Positions 35,559-44,169 of a DNA stretch of 64,000 bases are shown here, piece after piece. The DNA comes from an uncultured Lachnospiraceae bacterium (lineage in GTDB: Bacteria > Bacillota > Clostridia > Lachnospirales > Lachnospiraceae). Below the pieces are notes generated by a model. That model had not been told where the DNA came from. It saw only the letters and a list, made by a program, of their open reading frames with translations, and searched no databases. A program made the translations under genes and the position numbers. The stretch lies in assembly GCA_945868435.1 (NCBI GenBank), contig CAMBLG010000004.1, positions 1 through 64,000 on the forward strand, written 5' to 3'. Every line of letters starts with the position of its first letter. Positions within the stretch are counted from its first letter, which is position 1.

Positions 35559-36608
35559 TTATTTGAGCAGATCCTCATCAATGTCCAGTTCCTTTGCGAT
35601 CACCTTCCGACTGGTCGCCTCCTGCTCATTTGTAAGTTTTGACTTTGAGTGATCAATCCGTTTTCCCATATTCGCCGTGTTGCCAAAGTGCTTAACCGTG
35701 ACTTCCTTGGAAGCAACCATCTTCTTCGGCACAGCCTTCACATAATAATAATAGTCGTCATCTTCAAACTGCACCCTCTCTGTCCGTGCATAATCCAGAT
35801 TCATGAACAAAAACTCCAGCACAAATCCGATCAGCATAGAAAGGATACTTCCAATCAAAAGCCAAAGTGTCTTGCCGGAAATATTCAGTACCAGATACCC
35901 CACAAACAGACCCGCCAGCTCGATTAATACACCTGAGATAATTGCCAGTGTCCACGCATGTTCTACTTCGAGTTTTCTCACCAAATACACCACAATGGCG
36001 GTTACAATAAAGATTGCGATCACAAGGAACATCTCCTTGTTACCCAGAATCTGTCCCACGGAAATATTAAACTTGGAAGCGGTCTGGGTGCCTTCCTCTA
36101 CAGAAACGTTCATCAGCGTCGCTGCATTCTGCTTAATTCCCGCCAGGAAATAATACATAATCGTTCCGCACACAACCGAAATAACCGAGTAGGCTTCTCT
36201 TAACAACCCGCAGCCAATCGGCATAATATAAGGGATATGCAGTTTAAAGCACACCGGCGTAAGGATTGCCGCCACTCCATCCTTTGGTGCAAAACGGAAA
36301 TACACAAGAAAAATCACTGCATATAAAAGAAACGCGGTAAGTGCCACCTCAAGAGACAGCGCATACAAATCCAACAATATTACAATTGCCGAAAGCCATA
36401 TCATCGCATACATTGGCAAAATGGCACATATCAATGAAAGAATCAATGCCACCGGCAACGTGCTGATCCGCTCCATGTATCCAATATTTGTATTAATGAT
36501 CTCAAACAAAACAAAAGCCAATATAAATTTGCCAACCGGATTCAGATACGTCTCATATTTTCCATAAAAACGCACAAACTGATCCTTAATCTCTAATAAT
36601 TTTGTCAT
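35559..36608 (-). CDS. Uncharacterised polytopic membrane protein upstream of cdaA
   Basis: 349 residues with about eight predicted membrane helices between residues 20 and 275, and a charged cytosolic tail (about 280-349) with FEDDDYYYYVKAVPKKM. A large loop between helices (about 168-190) is polar (SVEEGTQTASKFN). I do not recognise the family. It follows the small membrane gene by eight bases and precedes cdaA by 32, so the pair appears to belong to the c-di-AMP operon. A transporter, sensor or scaffold role is possible, but no motif decides this. Confidence 0.75.
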   Translation of the reverse strand: MTKLLEIKDQFVRFYGKYETYLNPVGKFILAFVLFEIINTNIGYMERISTLPVALILSLICAILPMYAMIWLSAIVILLDLYALSLEVALTAFLLYAVIFLVYFRFAPKDGVAAILTPVCFKLHIPYIMPIGCGLLREAYSVISVVCGTIMYYFLAGIKQNAATLMNVSVEEGTQTASKFNISVGQILGNKEMFLVIAIFIVTAIVVYLVRKLEVEHAWTLAIISGVLIELAGLFVGYLVLNISGKTLWLLIGSILSMLIGFVLEFLFMNLDYARTERVQFEDDDYYYYVKAVPKKMVASKEVTVKHFGNTANMGKRIDHSKSKLTNEQEATSRKVIAKELDIDEDLLK

Positions 36609-36616
36609 AAAGCCTC

Positions 36617-37021
36617 CTATGCCTTAAGCTTCTCTTCCCTCTGGTACATCTTCTGCACCTTTTTCAAATGACCTGCATACTGACGCAGCTTCTTTCTGCC
36701 ATATACATATCGAAAACAGTATACAAGTAACGTTATGAACAAATAAATTGCCAAAAATCCAATATATAGAACTCCAATCCGAATGGCCAGATCTGCAATC
36801 TCCAGACTGTTGATTACTGCGGTGATTGTCTCCACATCACTCATTCCCCACAATACCACCAGCAAAACAAATGCAATAGACCCGGTAAAAAAGCTCTTTA
36901 CCAGTTCCTTACTGACATAATCCCACATATAATATTGTCCCATCTGGCAGTCTGCCTTGCTCTTATGGTCGTCATACACCGCCATATGGCATAATTCCTT
37001 CACACGTTCCTCATTAATCAT
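36617..37021 (-). CDS. Uncharacterised two-helix membrane protein
   Basis: 134 residues: a hydrophilic N-terminus (1-45), two membrane helices (about 47-62 and 80-105), and a basic Lys/Arg/Tyr-rich tail. No family recognised. It is the first gene of the run leading into cdaA, with a hairpin-rich region immediately upstream. The short spacing to the next membrane gene suggests the two proteins work together. Confidence 0.7.
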   Translation of the reverse strand: MINEERVKELCHMAVYDDHKSKADCQMGQYYMWDYVSKELVKSFFTGSIAFVLLVVLWGMSDVETITAVINSLEIADLAIRIGVLYIGFLAIYLFITLLVYCFRYVYGRKKLRQYAGHLKKVQKMYQREEKLKA

Positions 37022-37075
37022 ATTGTCTCCGAATACCCTTCTTCATTTAGGCACAATTATACATTCTCTGTTATT

Positions 37076-37351
37076 ATATCATGTGCTTCGCACATGATAT
37101 GCCTTCGGCTGATACTTATGCGCATTCGCGCGTGATATATTTTCGCTTCGCTCATTATATCATACCTATACATAATTTCCAAGAAAAATAAAGAAACACT
37201 TACGGAGCTTTGCCAATTTTTGTAAAACAAAGAATGTGCCTCGGCACATTCTCGCGCCGAGCGCGGTCGTTTACGACTTTCTTCCTCTTCGCGCGAGTGC
37301 GCATCCTGCCGGAGGCTTTTTATCGTATAGGAAAGCAATTTCCTATACGAT
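37076..37351. repeat. Cluster of short perfect hairpins in a 379-bp gene-free gap
   Basis: 37022-37400 contains no convincing gene. It holds ATATCATGTGC-TTC-GCACATGATAT (37076-37100), GCC-TTC-GGC (37101-37109), a GCGC/GCGC stem near 37120-37131 and a GCTTCGC mini-hairpin (37145-37151). Further on are AGAATGTGCC-TC-GGCACATTCT (37231-37252), CGCG/CGCG and GCGC/GCGC stems (37253-37302), and ATCGTATAGGAAA-GCAA-TTTCCTATACGAT (37322-37351). Several use TTC or GAA loops closed by G-C, which are unusually stable. A minus-strand open frame at 37057-37362 is low-complexity and judged spurious. Confidence 0.7.
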
Positions 37352-37391
37352 AAAAAAAGCAAGTCCTTCTCCCCGTCAGAACTTGCTTTCT
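37352..37391 (-). terminator. Intrinsic terminator after the yvyF-like gene
   Basis: Minus strand AAGCAAGTTCT / AGGACTTGCTT (11 bp, one wobble) followed by TTTTTTT, about ten bases past the stop at 37401. It is immediately followed by the 13-bp hairpin at 37322-37351. Confidence 0.9.
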
Positions 37392-37400
37392 TTCAAAACG

Positions 37401-37817
37401 TCAATCCTTCATTCCACTCTGCAGGAAACGCATTCTGTCACCGTCCCGAACCGGCTTCTTTGGTTCCGGTGCCTTCGGGCGATCCAATGCATTCTTGAGA
37501 GTATTGGTCATATTAGCCTTACATTCATCACAGAATCTTCCGGTGCGAATCATCTTACCGCAGGACTCACACTCAATTCCCTGAAGTGATCCTTCCGAAA
37601 AGATCAACCGCTCCTCTCTTACCCACTGCTTGATCTGCTTCACAGATACATCATTCTCATTCGCCACCTGCTCCACAGATGAGTTCGGATTCTCTTCAAG
37701 ATACCGTTTAACCTCCTGGAACTTATCCTCCAATGCCTGTTTACAAGCCGGACAAATTTTCTCGTTCGCCATAACATTAAAAAGTCTGCCGCAGCTTTTG
37801 CAATTCATTACGTTCAT
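37401..37817 (-). CDS. YvyF-like zinc-ribbon protein (flagellar operon protein family)
   Basis: 138 residues with an N-terminal zinc ribbon (NCKSCGRLF and CPACK), a central winged-helix-like segment (SSVEQVANENDVSVKQIKQW) and a second ribbon (CESCGKMI, CDECK). The arrangement and length match YvyF, encoded after comFC in Bacillus. The ATG at 37817 has TAGGAGG seven bases upstream; the frame is open further but unsupported. It lies 11 bases after comFC. In Bacillus flgM follows, but here a strong terminator does. Confidence 0.8.
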   Translation of the reverse strand: MNVMNCKSCGRLFNVMANEKICPACKQALEDKFQEVKRYLEENPNSSVEQVANENDVSVKQIKQWVREERLIFSEGSLQGIECESCGKMIRTGRFCDECKANMTNTLKNALDRPKAPEPKKPVRDGDRMRFLQSGMKD

Positions 37818-37828
37818 ATTCTTTCCTC

Positions 37829-38677
37829 CTAAAACCCCTTCGCAATACAGGCTGCTAAAAAGTATACCTTCCCGACCCCTGCCTTGCATAATTCTTCTGC
37901 CACTGCCTCAGCAGTGCTGCCGGTTGTATAGATATCGTCCACCAGCAGAACATGCTTATATTGTACTATATTATCCGATACTTGAAAAGCATTTTTCAAG
38001 TTATTTTCTCTTCCCACATCACTCAGTTCTTTCTGCGGTCTGGTGTTGACGACCCGGTGAACCATATCCGGCACATAATCCAGTTTCATGATATCTGCCA
38101 GTGTTTTCGCAAGAAGCGCCGCCTGATTATACCCACGTTTTCTCTCTTTTCTTCGATACATCGGCACCGGAATCACCGCTTCAATCTCGCATTTCGCCAG
38201 CCACTCTCCCCAGCGTTCCAACGCCGCCAGTGCCAGAAAGCGGGCATATTCTCTTCGGTTACCATACTTAAAGCGGTACATGGTTCTCTTGATTTCTCCC
38301 CGATAGCTGAACACCGCCTTTCCCTGTGCAATATAGGAAGCAGGTGTCCCATTCCAAAAGGGACTCTGTATCCGCGCAGCTTTACGCGCGCAATCAAAGC
38401 AGTACTCCGCCGTTTCCTCCGTGAGCGGACGTCCGCAATGCATACATACGGGATTCCAAACCCAGTTGAGTTCTCCTGCGCATTGCGGATGCACATATTC
38501 TTTCCATGACAGCCCATATGCTGTATCCCCGTATAATTTCCGTATCTCTACCGGCTCTAGAAGCCTGTCGCATACCGCACACCGAGGTGGATATACAAGC
38601 TTCAGAAGCACATCCCCCCATGTTTTAGCAGTGCAGCGGATTCTCTGTAAGCGATCCGTTCTATCTATCTTAATCAT
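37829..38677 (-). CDS. comFC: ComF-family phosphoribosyltransferase-like protein
   Basis: About 282 residues: an N-terminal double zinc finger (CAVCDRL; CMHCGRP; CFDCARK) and a C-terminal PRTase fold with the PRPP-type motif [10 protein letters not shown]. ComFC is needed for DNA uptake in naturally competent bacteria; relatives occur widely in non-competent ones. The proposed start ATGATTAA overlaps the glpK stop; AGGAGG abuts it, so the exact start is uncertain (range 38677-38716). It is followed by the YvyF-like gene, matching Bacillus order. Confidence 0.88.
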   Translation of the reverse strand: MIKIDRTDRLQRIRCTAKTWGDVLLKLVYPPRCAVCDRLLEPVEIRKLYGDTAYGLSWKEYVHPQCAGELNWVWNPVCMHCGRPLTEETAEYCFDCARKAARIQSPFWNGTPASYIAQGKAVFSYRGEIKRTMYRFKYGNRREYARFLALAALERWGEWLAKCEIEAVIPVPMYRRKERKRGYNQAALLAKTLADIMKLDYVPDMVHRVVNTRPQKELSDVGRENNLKNAFQVSDNIVQYKHVLLVDDIYTTGSTAEAVAEELCKAGVGKVYFLAACIAKGF

Positions 38678-40184
38678 CCTCCTGTTCCAGCTCATTTTTC
38701 GCCCATCCATAGGCATATTTCACCGCCTTGTTCCAGCCTTTCCTCTTTACATTTCGCTCCTTGGCGTCCATATCAGGCGTAAAAATACGATCAATCTGTT
38801 GATTTTGCAACACTTCCTCTGTACTCTTCCAATATCCGACCGCAAGTCCTGCCAGATATGCTGCACCGATTGCGGTGGATTCCACACACACCGGCCGGTT
38901 TACCGGAACATCCAGCATATCCGCCTGAAACTGCATCAGAAAATTGTTGGCACTGGCACCTCCATCCACCCGAAGCGTCTTAACCTCTATGCCGGCATCC
39001 GCCTTCATGGCATCTATGACATCACATACCTGCAAAGCAATGGATTCCAAGGTTGCACGAATGATATGATTTTTGTTGGTTCCCCTCGTAATACCGACAA
39101 TCGTTCCTCTCGCATACTGGTCCCAATGTGGTGCTCCCAGTCCCGTAAACGCCGGCACCACATAACAGCCGTGGGTGCCGTTTGCTTTGATTGCCATATA
39201 TTCCGAATCGCTGGCGGAATCAATCAGATGCATACCGTCCCTCAGCCACTGAATCGCAGCACCCGCCACAAAAATCGATCCCTCCAAAGCGTAATTGACT
39301 TTTCCATCCAGTCCCCATGCAATCGTTGTAACCAGACCATTGTTGGAAAACACCGGCTTTTCCCCTGTGTTCATAAGGAGGAAGCAGCCTGTTCCGTATG
39401 TATTCTTTGCCTCCCCCTCCCGGAAACAGGTCTGTCCAAATAGTGCTGCCTGCTGGTCTCCGGCCGCACCGGCGATGGGAATCGCATCCCCCAGGAACGA
39501 GGGATCTGTATAGCCATACACACAGCTGGAAGGCATGGGCTTTGGGAGCATATTTCGTGGGATATTCAGCTCATCTAATATCTCCTGATCCCACTCCAGC
39601 GTATTAATGTTAAACAGCATCGTTCTGCTGGCATTGGAATAATCGGTTACATGCACCTTCCCTTTCGTAAATTTCCAAATCAACCAGGTCTCCACAGTTC
39701 CAAACAGCAGCTTTCCCTCTTCCGCCAGCTTCCGTGCACCCTCCACATGGTCCAGAAGCCATTTAAGCTTCGTTGCAGAGAAATAGGCATCAATAATCAA
39801 CCCCGTTTTCTTCCGATAGCATTCCTCAAGCCCCTTTGCTTTCAGCTCATCCGCAATATCCGAAGTCCTGCGGCACTGCCACACGATTGCGTTGTAGATC
39901 GGTTCTCCCGTCTCCTTATTCCAGACGATGGCCGTCTCCCTCTGATTGGTAATTCCAATTGCCGCAATATCCGATGCCTTGGCATTGATTCGATTCATAG
40001 CCTCCACCGCTACCCCTAGCTGGGTTGACCAGATCTCATTGGCATCATGCTCCACCCAGCCCGGATTTGGAAAAAACTGACGAAATTCCTTCTGTGCCAT
40101 AGAACAGATATTGCCCGCCTCATCAAATAAAACGCACCGATTGCTCGTTGTTCCTGCATCAAGCGCCATCACATATTTAGGCAT
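38670..40184 (-). CDS. glpK: Glycerol kinase
   Basis: 504-residue FGGY kinase: ATP + glycerol -> sn-glycerol-3-phosphate. The N-terminal phosphate loop LDAGTTSNR, the GWVEHDA and NQRE substrate segments, and the adenosine motif [11 protein letters not shown] are all present. His-type PTS-phosphorylation control (as in Firmicutes GlpK) is plausible near STGNNGL-like positions but was not verified. No glpF or glpD is adjacent; the product can feed lipid synthesis. It overlaps comFC at the 3' end. Confidence 0.96.
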   Translation of the reverse strand: MPKYVMALDAGTTSNRCVLFDEAGNICSMAQKEFRQFFPNPGWVEHDANEIWSTQLGVAVEAMNRINAKASDIAAIGITNQRETAIVWNKETGEPIYNAIVWQCRRTSDIADELKAKGLEECYRKKTGLIIDAYFSATKLKWLLDHVEGARKLAEEGKLLFGTVETWLIWKFTKGKVHVTDYSNASRTMLFNINTLEWDQEILDELNIPRNMLPKPMPSSCVYGYTDPSFLGDAIPIAGAAGDQQAALFGQTCFREGEAKNTYGTGCFLLMNTGEKPVFSNNGLVTTIAWGLDGKVNYALEGSIFVAGAAIQWLRDGMHLIDSASDSEYMAIKANGTHGCYVVPAFTGLGAPHWDQYARGTIVGITRGTNKNHIIRATLESIALQVCDVIDAMKADAGIEVKTLRVDGGASANNFLMQFQADMLDVPVNRPVCVESTAIGAAYLAGLAVGYWKSTEEVLQNQQIDRIFTPDMDAKERNVKRKGWNKAVKYAYGWAKNELEQEDD

Positions 40185-40233
40185 ATTCTACCCCCATTTA
40201 ATCATCAAAAATTTGATTTTACCATTCTTACCA

Positions 40234-40289
40234 TAAAAAAAGAACCCATGAATTCATTTTCGACAAAATGTTCAAACACATGGGTTCTT
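40234..40289 (-). terminator. Intrinsic terminator after hom
   Basis: Minus strand AAGAACCCATG / CATGGGTTCTT outer stem, with an inner ACATTTT/AAAATG helix, followed by TTTTTTT. It lies about 25 bases past the hom stop. Confidence 0.9.
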
Positions 40290-40314
40290 AATTGTATAAA
40301 ATGTCACTCAGGCA

Positions 40315-41508
40315 TTACCCCAGACGAATACGGTTTACAAGCGCAATCTGTGCTGCCTTCTCCTCAAACTGTCCTTCCGTCATTGCGTCGGTCGTAAAAC
40401 CACGTTCTCCGGACACACCTGCTTCCACATAGCTCACCTGACCAAACGCCTTTTCCACGGCTGCACGGTCAGAAGTCGTTCTCACAAAGAAACGGTTAAC
40501 GCTGTCCTTGTAGTCCACCAACGTGATCTTCTCCGGCTTCCAGTTAATATAAATATTCACGTGCGTATGCTTTACCATATCAACCACATCCGCAACAACT
40601 GCGCTGGCCGTAGGTAATTTTCCGGCACCGCTTCCGTAGAACATAGCATCACCAAGCACATTACCGTGCACGAAAATGCCGTTGAACACATCATTCACGC
40701 CGCACAGCGGATGCGATGCATCCAGCATAAACGGAGCCACCATACAGGAGTAGCTGTCTCCAACTTTGCGGCTCATGGCCAGAAGTTTGATGGAACGGCC
40801 CATCACCTTGGCATATTTGAAGTCTGTCGCGGTAATTCCCGTGATTCCCTCACAATGAATATCCTCATAATCCACCTGCTGACCGCATACCAGAGACGTA
40901 AGAATTGCAATCTTACGGCACGGATCATGCCCCTCAATATCTGCCGTCGGATCTTTTTCTGCGTATCCCTTGTCCTGCGCATCCTTCAACACTTCATCAA
41001 AATCCGCGCCCTCATTGGCCATCTTTGTTAACATGTAGTTGGTAGTACCGTTTAAGATTCCGGTAATTTCCTCGATCTCATCGGCTGTCAGACATTTATT
41101 TAACGGACGGATGATCGGAATTCCGCCTCCAACGCTGGCTTCAAACTGGAAGTTCACGCCATGCTCCCGGGCAATTCGGATCAGCTCCGCGCCTTTTGCC
41201 GCCACGAGGTTCTTATTGGAGGTAGTCACCTGCTTGCCTGCCTCTAACATGGCCCGCACAAAGGTATAAGCCGGCTCTACACCGCCCATGGTCTCAACAA
41301 CAATCCCTATCTCAGGGTCGTTTACGATTGTCTGATAATCGTGCACAATCTTCTGCTCCATCGGATCTCCCGGAAAATCCCGAAGATCCAATATGTACTT
41401 CACATCAACCGGTTCTCCGGCCCTCTGTGCGATTTTATCCTTATTGATTCTCAACACTTCTACTACACCGGAACCAATGGTGCCGTAGCCCATAACTGCT
41501 ATCTTCAT
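40315..41508 (-). CDS. hom: Homoserine dehydrogenase
   Basis: About 397 residues: N-terminal NAD(P) Rossmann motif GYGTIGSGV, catalytic-domain GGGIPIIRPL and the Lys of the KDPTADIEGHD region, with a shortened C-terminus. It reduces aspartate semialdehyde to homoserine for Thr/Met synthesis. The ATG at 41508 has GGGAG eight bases upstream. Five bases after the pheB stop, it is translated as a pair with that ACT protein, a likely amino-acid sensor. The ACT domain normally found at the C-terminus in Bacillus enzymes is not seen, consistent with the separate ACT gene. Confidence 0.95.
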   Translation of the reverse strand: MKIAVMGYGTIGSGVVEVLRINKDKIAQRAGEPVDVKYILDLRDFPGDPMEQKIVHDYQTIVNDPEIGIVVETMGGVEPAYTFVRAMLEAGKQVTTSNKNLVAAKGAELIRIAREHGVNFQFEASVGGGIPIIRPLNKCLTADEIEEITGILNGTTNYMLTKMANEGADFDEVLKDAQDKGYAEKDPTADIEGHDPCRKIAILTSLVCGQQVDYEDIHCEGITGITATDFKYAKVMGRSIKLLAMSRKVGDSYSCMVAPFMLDASHPLCGVNDVFNGIFVHGNVLGDAMFYGSGAGKLPTASAVVADVVDMVKHTHVNIYINWKPEKITLVDYKDSVNRFFVRTTSDRAAVEKAFGQVSYVEAGVSGERGFTTDAMTEGQFEEKAAQIALVNRIRLG

Positions 41509-41513
41509 ATTTC

Positions 41514-41957
41514 TCACTCCCTGGCTATTATTTTTGCATAGTGTATTCCCTGAACCGATTCAATCTGGCTCTGCATATCCGTCACATCTCCGGTCGCCGG
41601 AAATATGTCAATACTGAGTGTCAACGAAGCAATTCCGTTCACCGGCACACTCTGATGGATGGTCAGAATGTTGGCATGGAACTCCGCAATCGTTTTCAAC
41701 ACTACCGAGAGCAATCCCGGCTCATCATCCAGCTGAATTACCATGGTAATCGTCTTTCCCTTCGCATTCTCATGATAAGGGAAAATGTCGTCCTTATATT
41801 TGTAGAAAGAACTTCTGCTGATCCCCACGGCATCGGTGGCATCCTGCACAGACTCAGCCCTGCCGGAATCCAGCAGGCGTTTCGCCTCCACCACCTTGAG
41901 CAGTACCTCTGGAACAGCCTTCTCCCGCAATACGAAAAAAGATGTCTTCTCTGCCAT
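41514..41957 (-). CDS. pheB: ACT-domain regulatory protein (PheB/UPF0735 family)
   Basis: 147 residues: a small N-terminal helix-turn-helix-like part (SVQDATDAVGISRSSFYKY, about 38-56) and a C-terminal ACT domain (about 70-147) with DDEPGLLSVVLK. Such proteins bind amino acids and adjust a neighbouring enzyme or gene. The start has CGGAGG five bases upstream of ATG at 41957. It is transcribed just before hom, which suggests feedback control of homoserine or aromatic amino acid flow. Confidence 0.88.
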   Translation of the reverse strand: MAEKTSFFVLREKAVPEVLLKVVEAKRLLDSGRAESVQDATDAVGISRSSFYKYKDDIFPYHENAKGKTITMVIQLDDEPGLLSVVLKTIAEFHANILTIHQSVPVNGIASLTLSIDIFPATGDVTDMQSQIESVQGIHYAKIIARE

Positions 41958-42056
41958 TTTAACCTCCGAAATCGGTTCCAAGTGTCTGCGTACCGCTGAC
42001 ACCTGTTCTCACTCGAAAGATTTTAACATAGAGAGCAAGGAAAATCAAGGCAAACT

Positions 42057-43331
42057 TTACTGGCGTGGTTTTCCGCAGTTGCTACAGAACTTTCCTGTAT
42101 TTGTTGCGCCACATTCACAGGTCCATTCCCCTGCCGGAGCCGGTTTGCCGCATTCGCTGCAGAATTTGCCGGTATTCTTCGTACCGCAGGAGCACACCCA
42201 CTCATTGGTCGGAGCAGGAGCCGGTTTGCCGCAGTTGCTACAGAACTTTCCTGTATTTGTCGTACCGCACTCGCAGGTCCAGCCCTCCGGCTTTGCCTGA
42301 GAGGAAGGAATCGGTGCTGCCTGAGCCGCCGCCCCCTGCTGCATCTGCATCTGCGCCAAATTGGTAGCAGATGCTGCTCCCATCATATTGCCGGCAGCAT
42401 TCATGCCCATTCCCATCCCCATAAATCCGGCCATGGCACCATTGGCATTGGAACCAGCCGCTTCCATTCCACGTGCTACCGCACCCTGTACATAACCCTC
42501 ACGCACCGTCGGGTCAGAAAGCATTGCACCCTGGTTGCGCATATTGATTAATTTCTGTGATTCTTCATCGTAGGAAACGCTGGCGAGACCCACTGCCTGA
42601 ATCTCCATTCCTCGCGCCTGATTCCACTCCTCATCCAGTACCTTGGACATGTACTGTCCCAGTTCTCTGGCCTTGCTGCTGACGTAAGAAATGCGAATGC
42701 CATCTGCGGACATCTGATTGATTGCAGACTGCAGTGCCTCCAGGAATTCAGACAGATACTGCTCATTGATCTCAGCAATATCTACATGATCTTTGTTTCT
42801 CGGAATCACCTCTGCATAGAACTGCAATGGATTCACCACCTTAATGGAATAGGTTCCGTGTGCTCGCAAAAAGAGTTCCGCATTATAGAACGAATCAAAG
42901 TAATTGATTGGCTGACGTGTACCAAACTTGATTCCCTTAATCTCCTGAAGATTGATAAAGAAAACCTTCTGTGAGGTCGGTGTCTGTCCGCCAAACTTGA
43001 TTCGGTTAAAAGACTCCTTCAAGGTCTCTCCAAACTCCCCGTTAAACAGAGATGGCATAGAAGAATTGTCCACTTTGTAGTAGCCCGGCTCTGCCGTGTA
43101 ATCCACGACCTTTCCGCCATCCACCAGAAGCATGAACTGATTGTCGTATACATGGATGATAGAACCATTGGAAACCGTATCTTCGGTCCCCTTCTTATTC
43201 TGTCCCTGACGCATGAGCACGCCACGGGAAAATACAGTCTGATCCCCCATATTGTCCGCTTCATATACCTCTAACCACTGATCTGCGAAGCCTCCGCCAA
43301 TCGCCTTTCCAATTGCCTTTACAATACCCAT
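42057..43331 (-). CDS. SPFH-domain protein with three C-terminal zinc ribbons
   Basis: 424 residues: an SPFH/virion-core-like domain (1-270), a Met/Gly/Ala/Gln-rich linker (about 285-345), then three near-identical CxCG...CxxCG ribbons ending GKFCSNCGKP. It resembles Bacillus YdjI of the PspA-linked membrane-stress set. The first and last ribbon DNA segments are nearly identical over about 58 bases while the middle differs, pointing to recent duplication or conversion. The partner gene (Tim44-like/zinc ribbon) lies upstream. A membrane-associated scaffold role is inferred. Confidence 0.85.
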   Translation of the reverse strand: MGIVKAIGKAIGGGFADQWLEVYEADNMGDQTVFSRGVLMRQGQNKKGTEDTVSNGSIIHVYDNQFMLLVDGGKVVDYTAEPGYYKVDNSSMPSLFNGEFGETLKESFNRIKFGGQTPTSQKVFFINLQEIKGIKFGTRQPINYFDSFYNAELFLRAHGTYSIKVVNPLQFYAEVIPRNKDHVDIAEINEQYLSEFLEALQSAINQMSADGIRISYVSSKARELGQYMSKVLDEEWNQARGMEIQAVGLASVSYDEESQKLINMRNQGAMLSDPTVREGYVQGAVARGMEAAGSNANGAMAGFMGMGMGMNAAGNMMGAASATNLAQMQMQQGAAAQAAPIPSSQAKPEGWTCECGTTNTGKFCSNCGKPAPAPTNEWVCSCGTKNTGKFCSECGKPAPAGEWTCECGATNTGKFCSNCGKPRQ

Positions 43332-43389
43332 CTTTTTCCTCCTTTACGTTCCCGCCTGCCCGCGTTTTCCACTCTGACACGGACCGCTA

Positions 43390-44169
43390 TTAAACATGAT
43401 TATAATCGACTTCATAATATTTGTGAAGAGTCCAAACCTTAATATTGATCGGGGTCACCGAAGAACCGCAGTATTCGCAGACCATATTCCCAAGGTTTTT
43501 GATTGGCGCACCGCAGTGCGGACATGTAGTTCCTACTGCATTGTCAATCTCCACGGTATCCGCATCCTGTATGTACATGAGTTCCACATTGTACCTGGTC
43601 TGCTCCTTACGCTCTTTTGTGCCTTCCACCACCCGGTCCCCCTGAACCTTGTAGTGATAATACTCCACGGCACTCTGTATGGTGATGATGCATTTCCCTT
43701 TCTCTTTCCGGTAATTGGAAATCTCCGTCCGATGAATCCGGATGTTGTTATAGGTTTCCCGGACCCCAGCCGCCTGATTAGCCGCAATACTGTTTCTCAC
43801 CTGCAGATGTACATCCTCCGAAGCCTCCTCAAGACGGTCTTCATTTTCCGTAGAGATGGCGATAAGCGCAGACGTCAACATGTTTTCCGCCTTATGCTTG
43901 AACTCCTCCCACACAAACTCCGGAAAATCCCGCACGATCTGCGGCTCCATAATCCGTGTCATACCGGACACAGACTTCGGCGTATTCGCCACATCATCCG
44001 CCTGACGGTTTAGGCCATCCACTATGCTGTCGGTTCCAAATACACTTCTGGAAAAATCCCGCAGCTTGTTGCGGACCACCAATGCGCCTATGCCCGCCAC
44101 AACCAGCACCGCCGCAAACACGCCAAGCCCGACATAACCTCCAAGCCCTATTGCCAATAGTGCCTTCAT
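43390..44169 (-). CDS. Membrane-anchored Tim44-like/zinc-ribbon protein
   Basis: 259 residues: an N-terminal membrane helix (about 5-32), a predicted Tim44/MBA1-like alpha-beta domain (about 80-215), and a C-terminal zinc ribbon (CPHCGAP at 218-224, CEYCGSS at 236-242). It pairs with the downstream SPFH gene, as in the Bacillus ydj region. The function is not established; membrane-stress or protein-quality work is an inference. Its start overlaps the prfB end by four bases. Confidence 0.75.
   Translation of the reverse strand: MKALLAIGLGGYVGLGVFAAVLVVAGIGALVVRNKLRDFSRSVFGTDSIVDGLNRQADDVANTPKSVSGMTRIMEPQIVRDFPEFVWEEFKHKAENMLTSALIAISTENEDRLEEASEDVHLQVRNSIAANQAAGVRETYNNIRIHRTEISNYRKEKGKCIITIQSAVEYYHYKVQGDRVVEGTKERKEQTRYNVELMYIQDADTVEIDNAVGTTCPHCGAPIKNLGNMVCEYCGSSVTPINIKVWTLHKYYEVDYNHV

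Noticed and set aside
37057-37362. Minus-strand open frame of 101 codons
   Set aside because: Runs through the hairpin cluster, is Arg/Ser rich and has no ribosome site; treated as non-coding.
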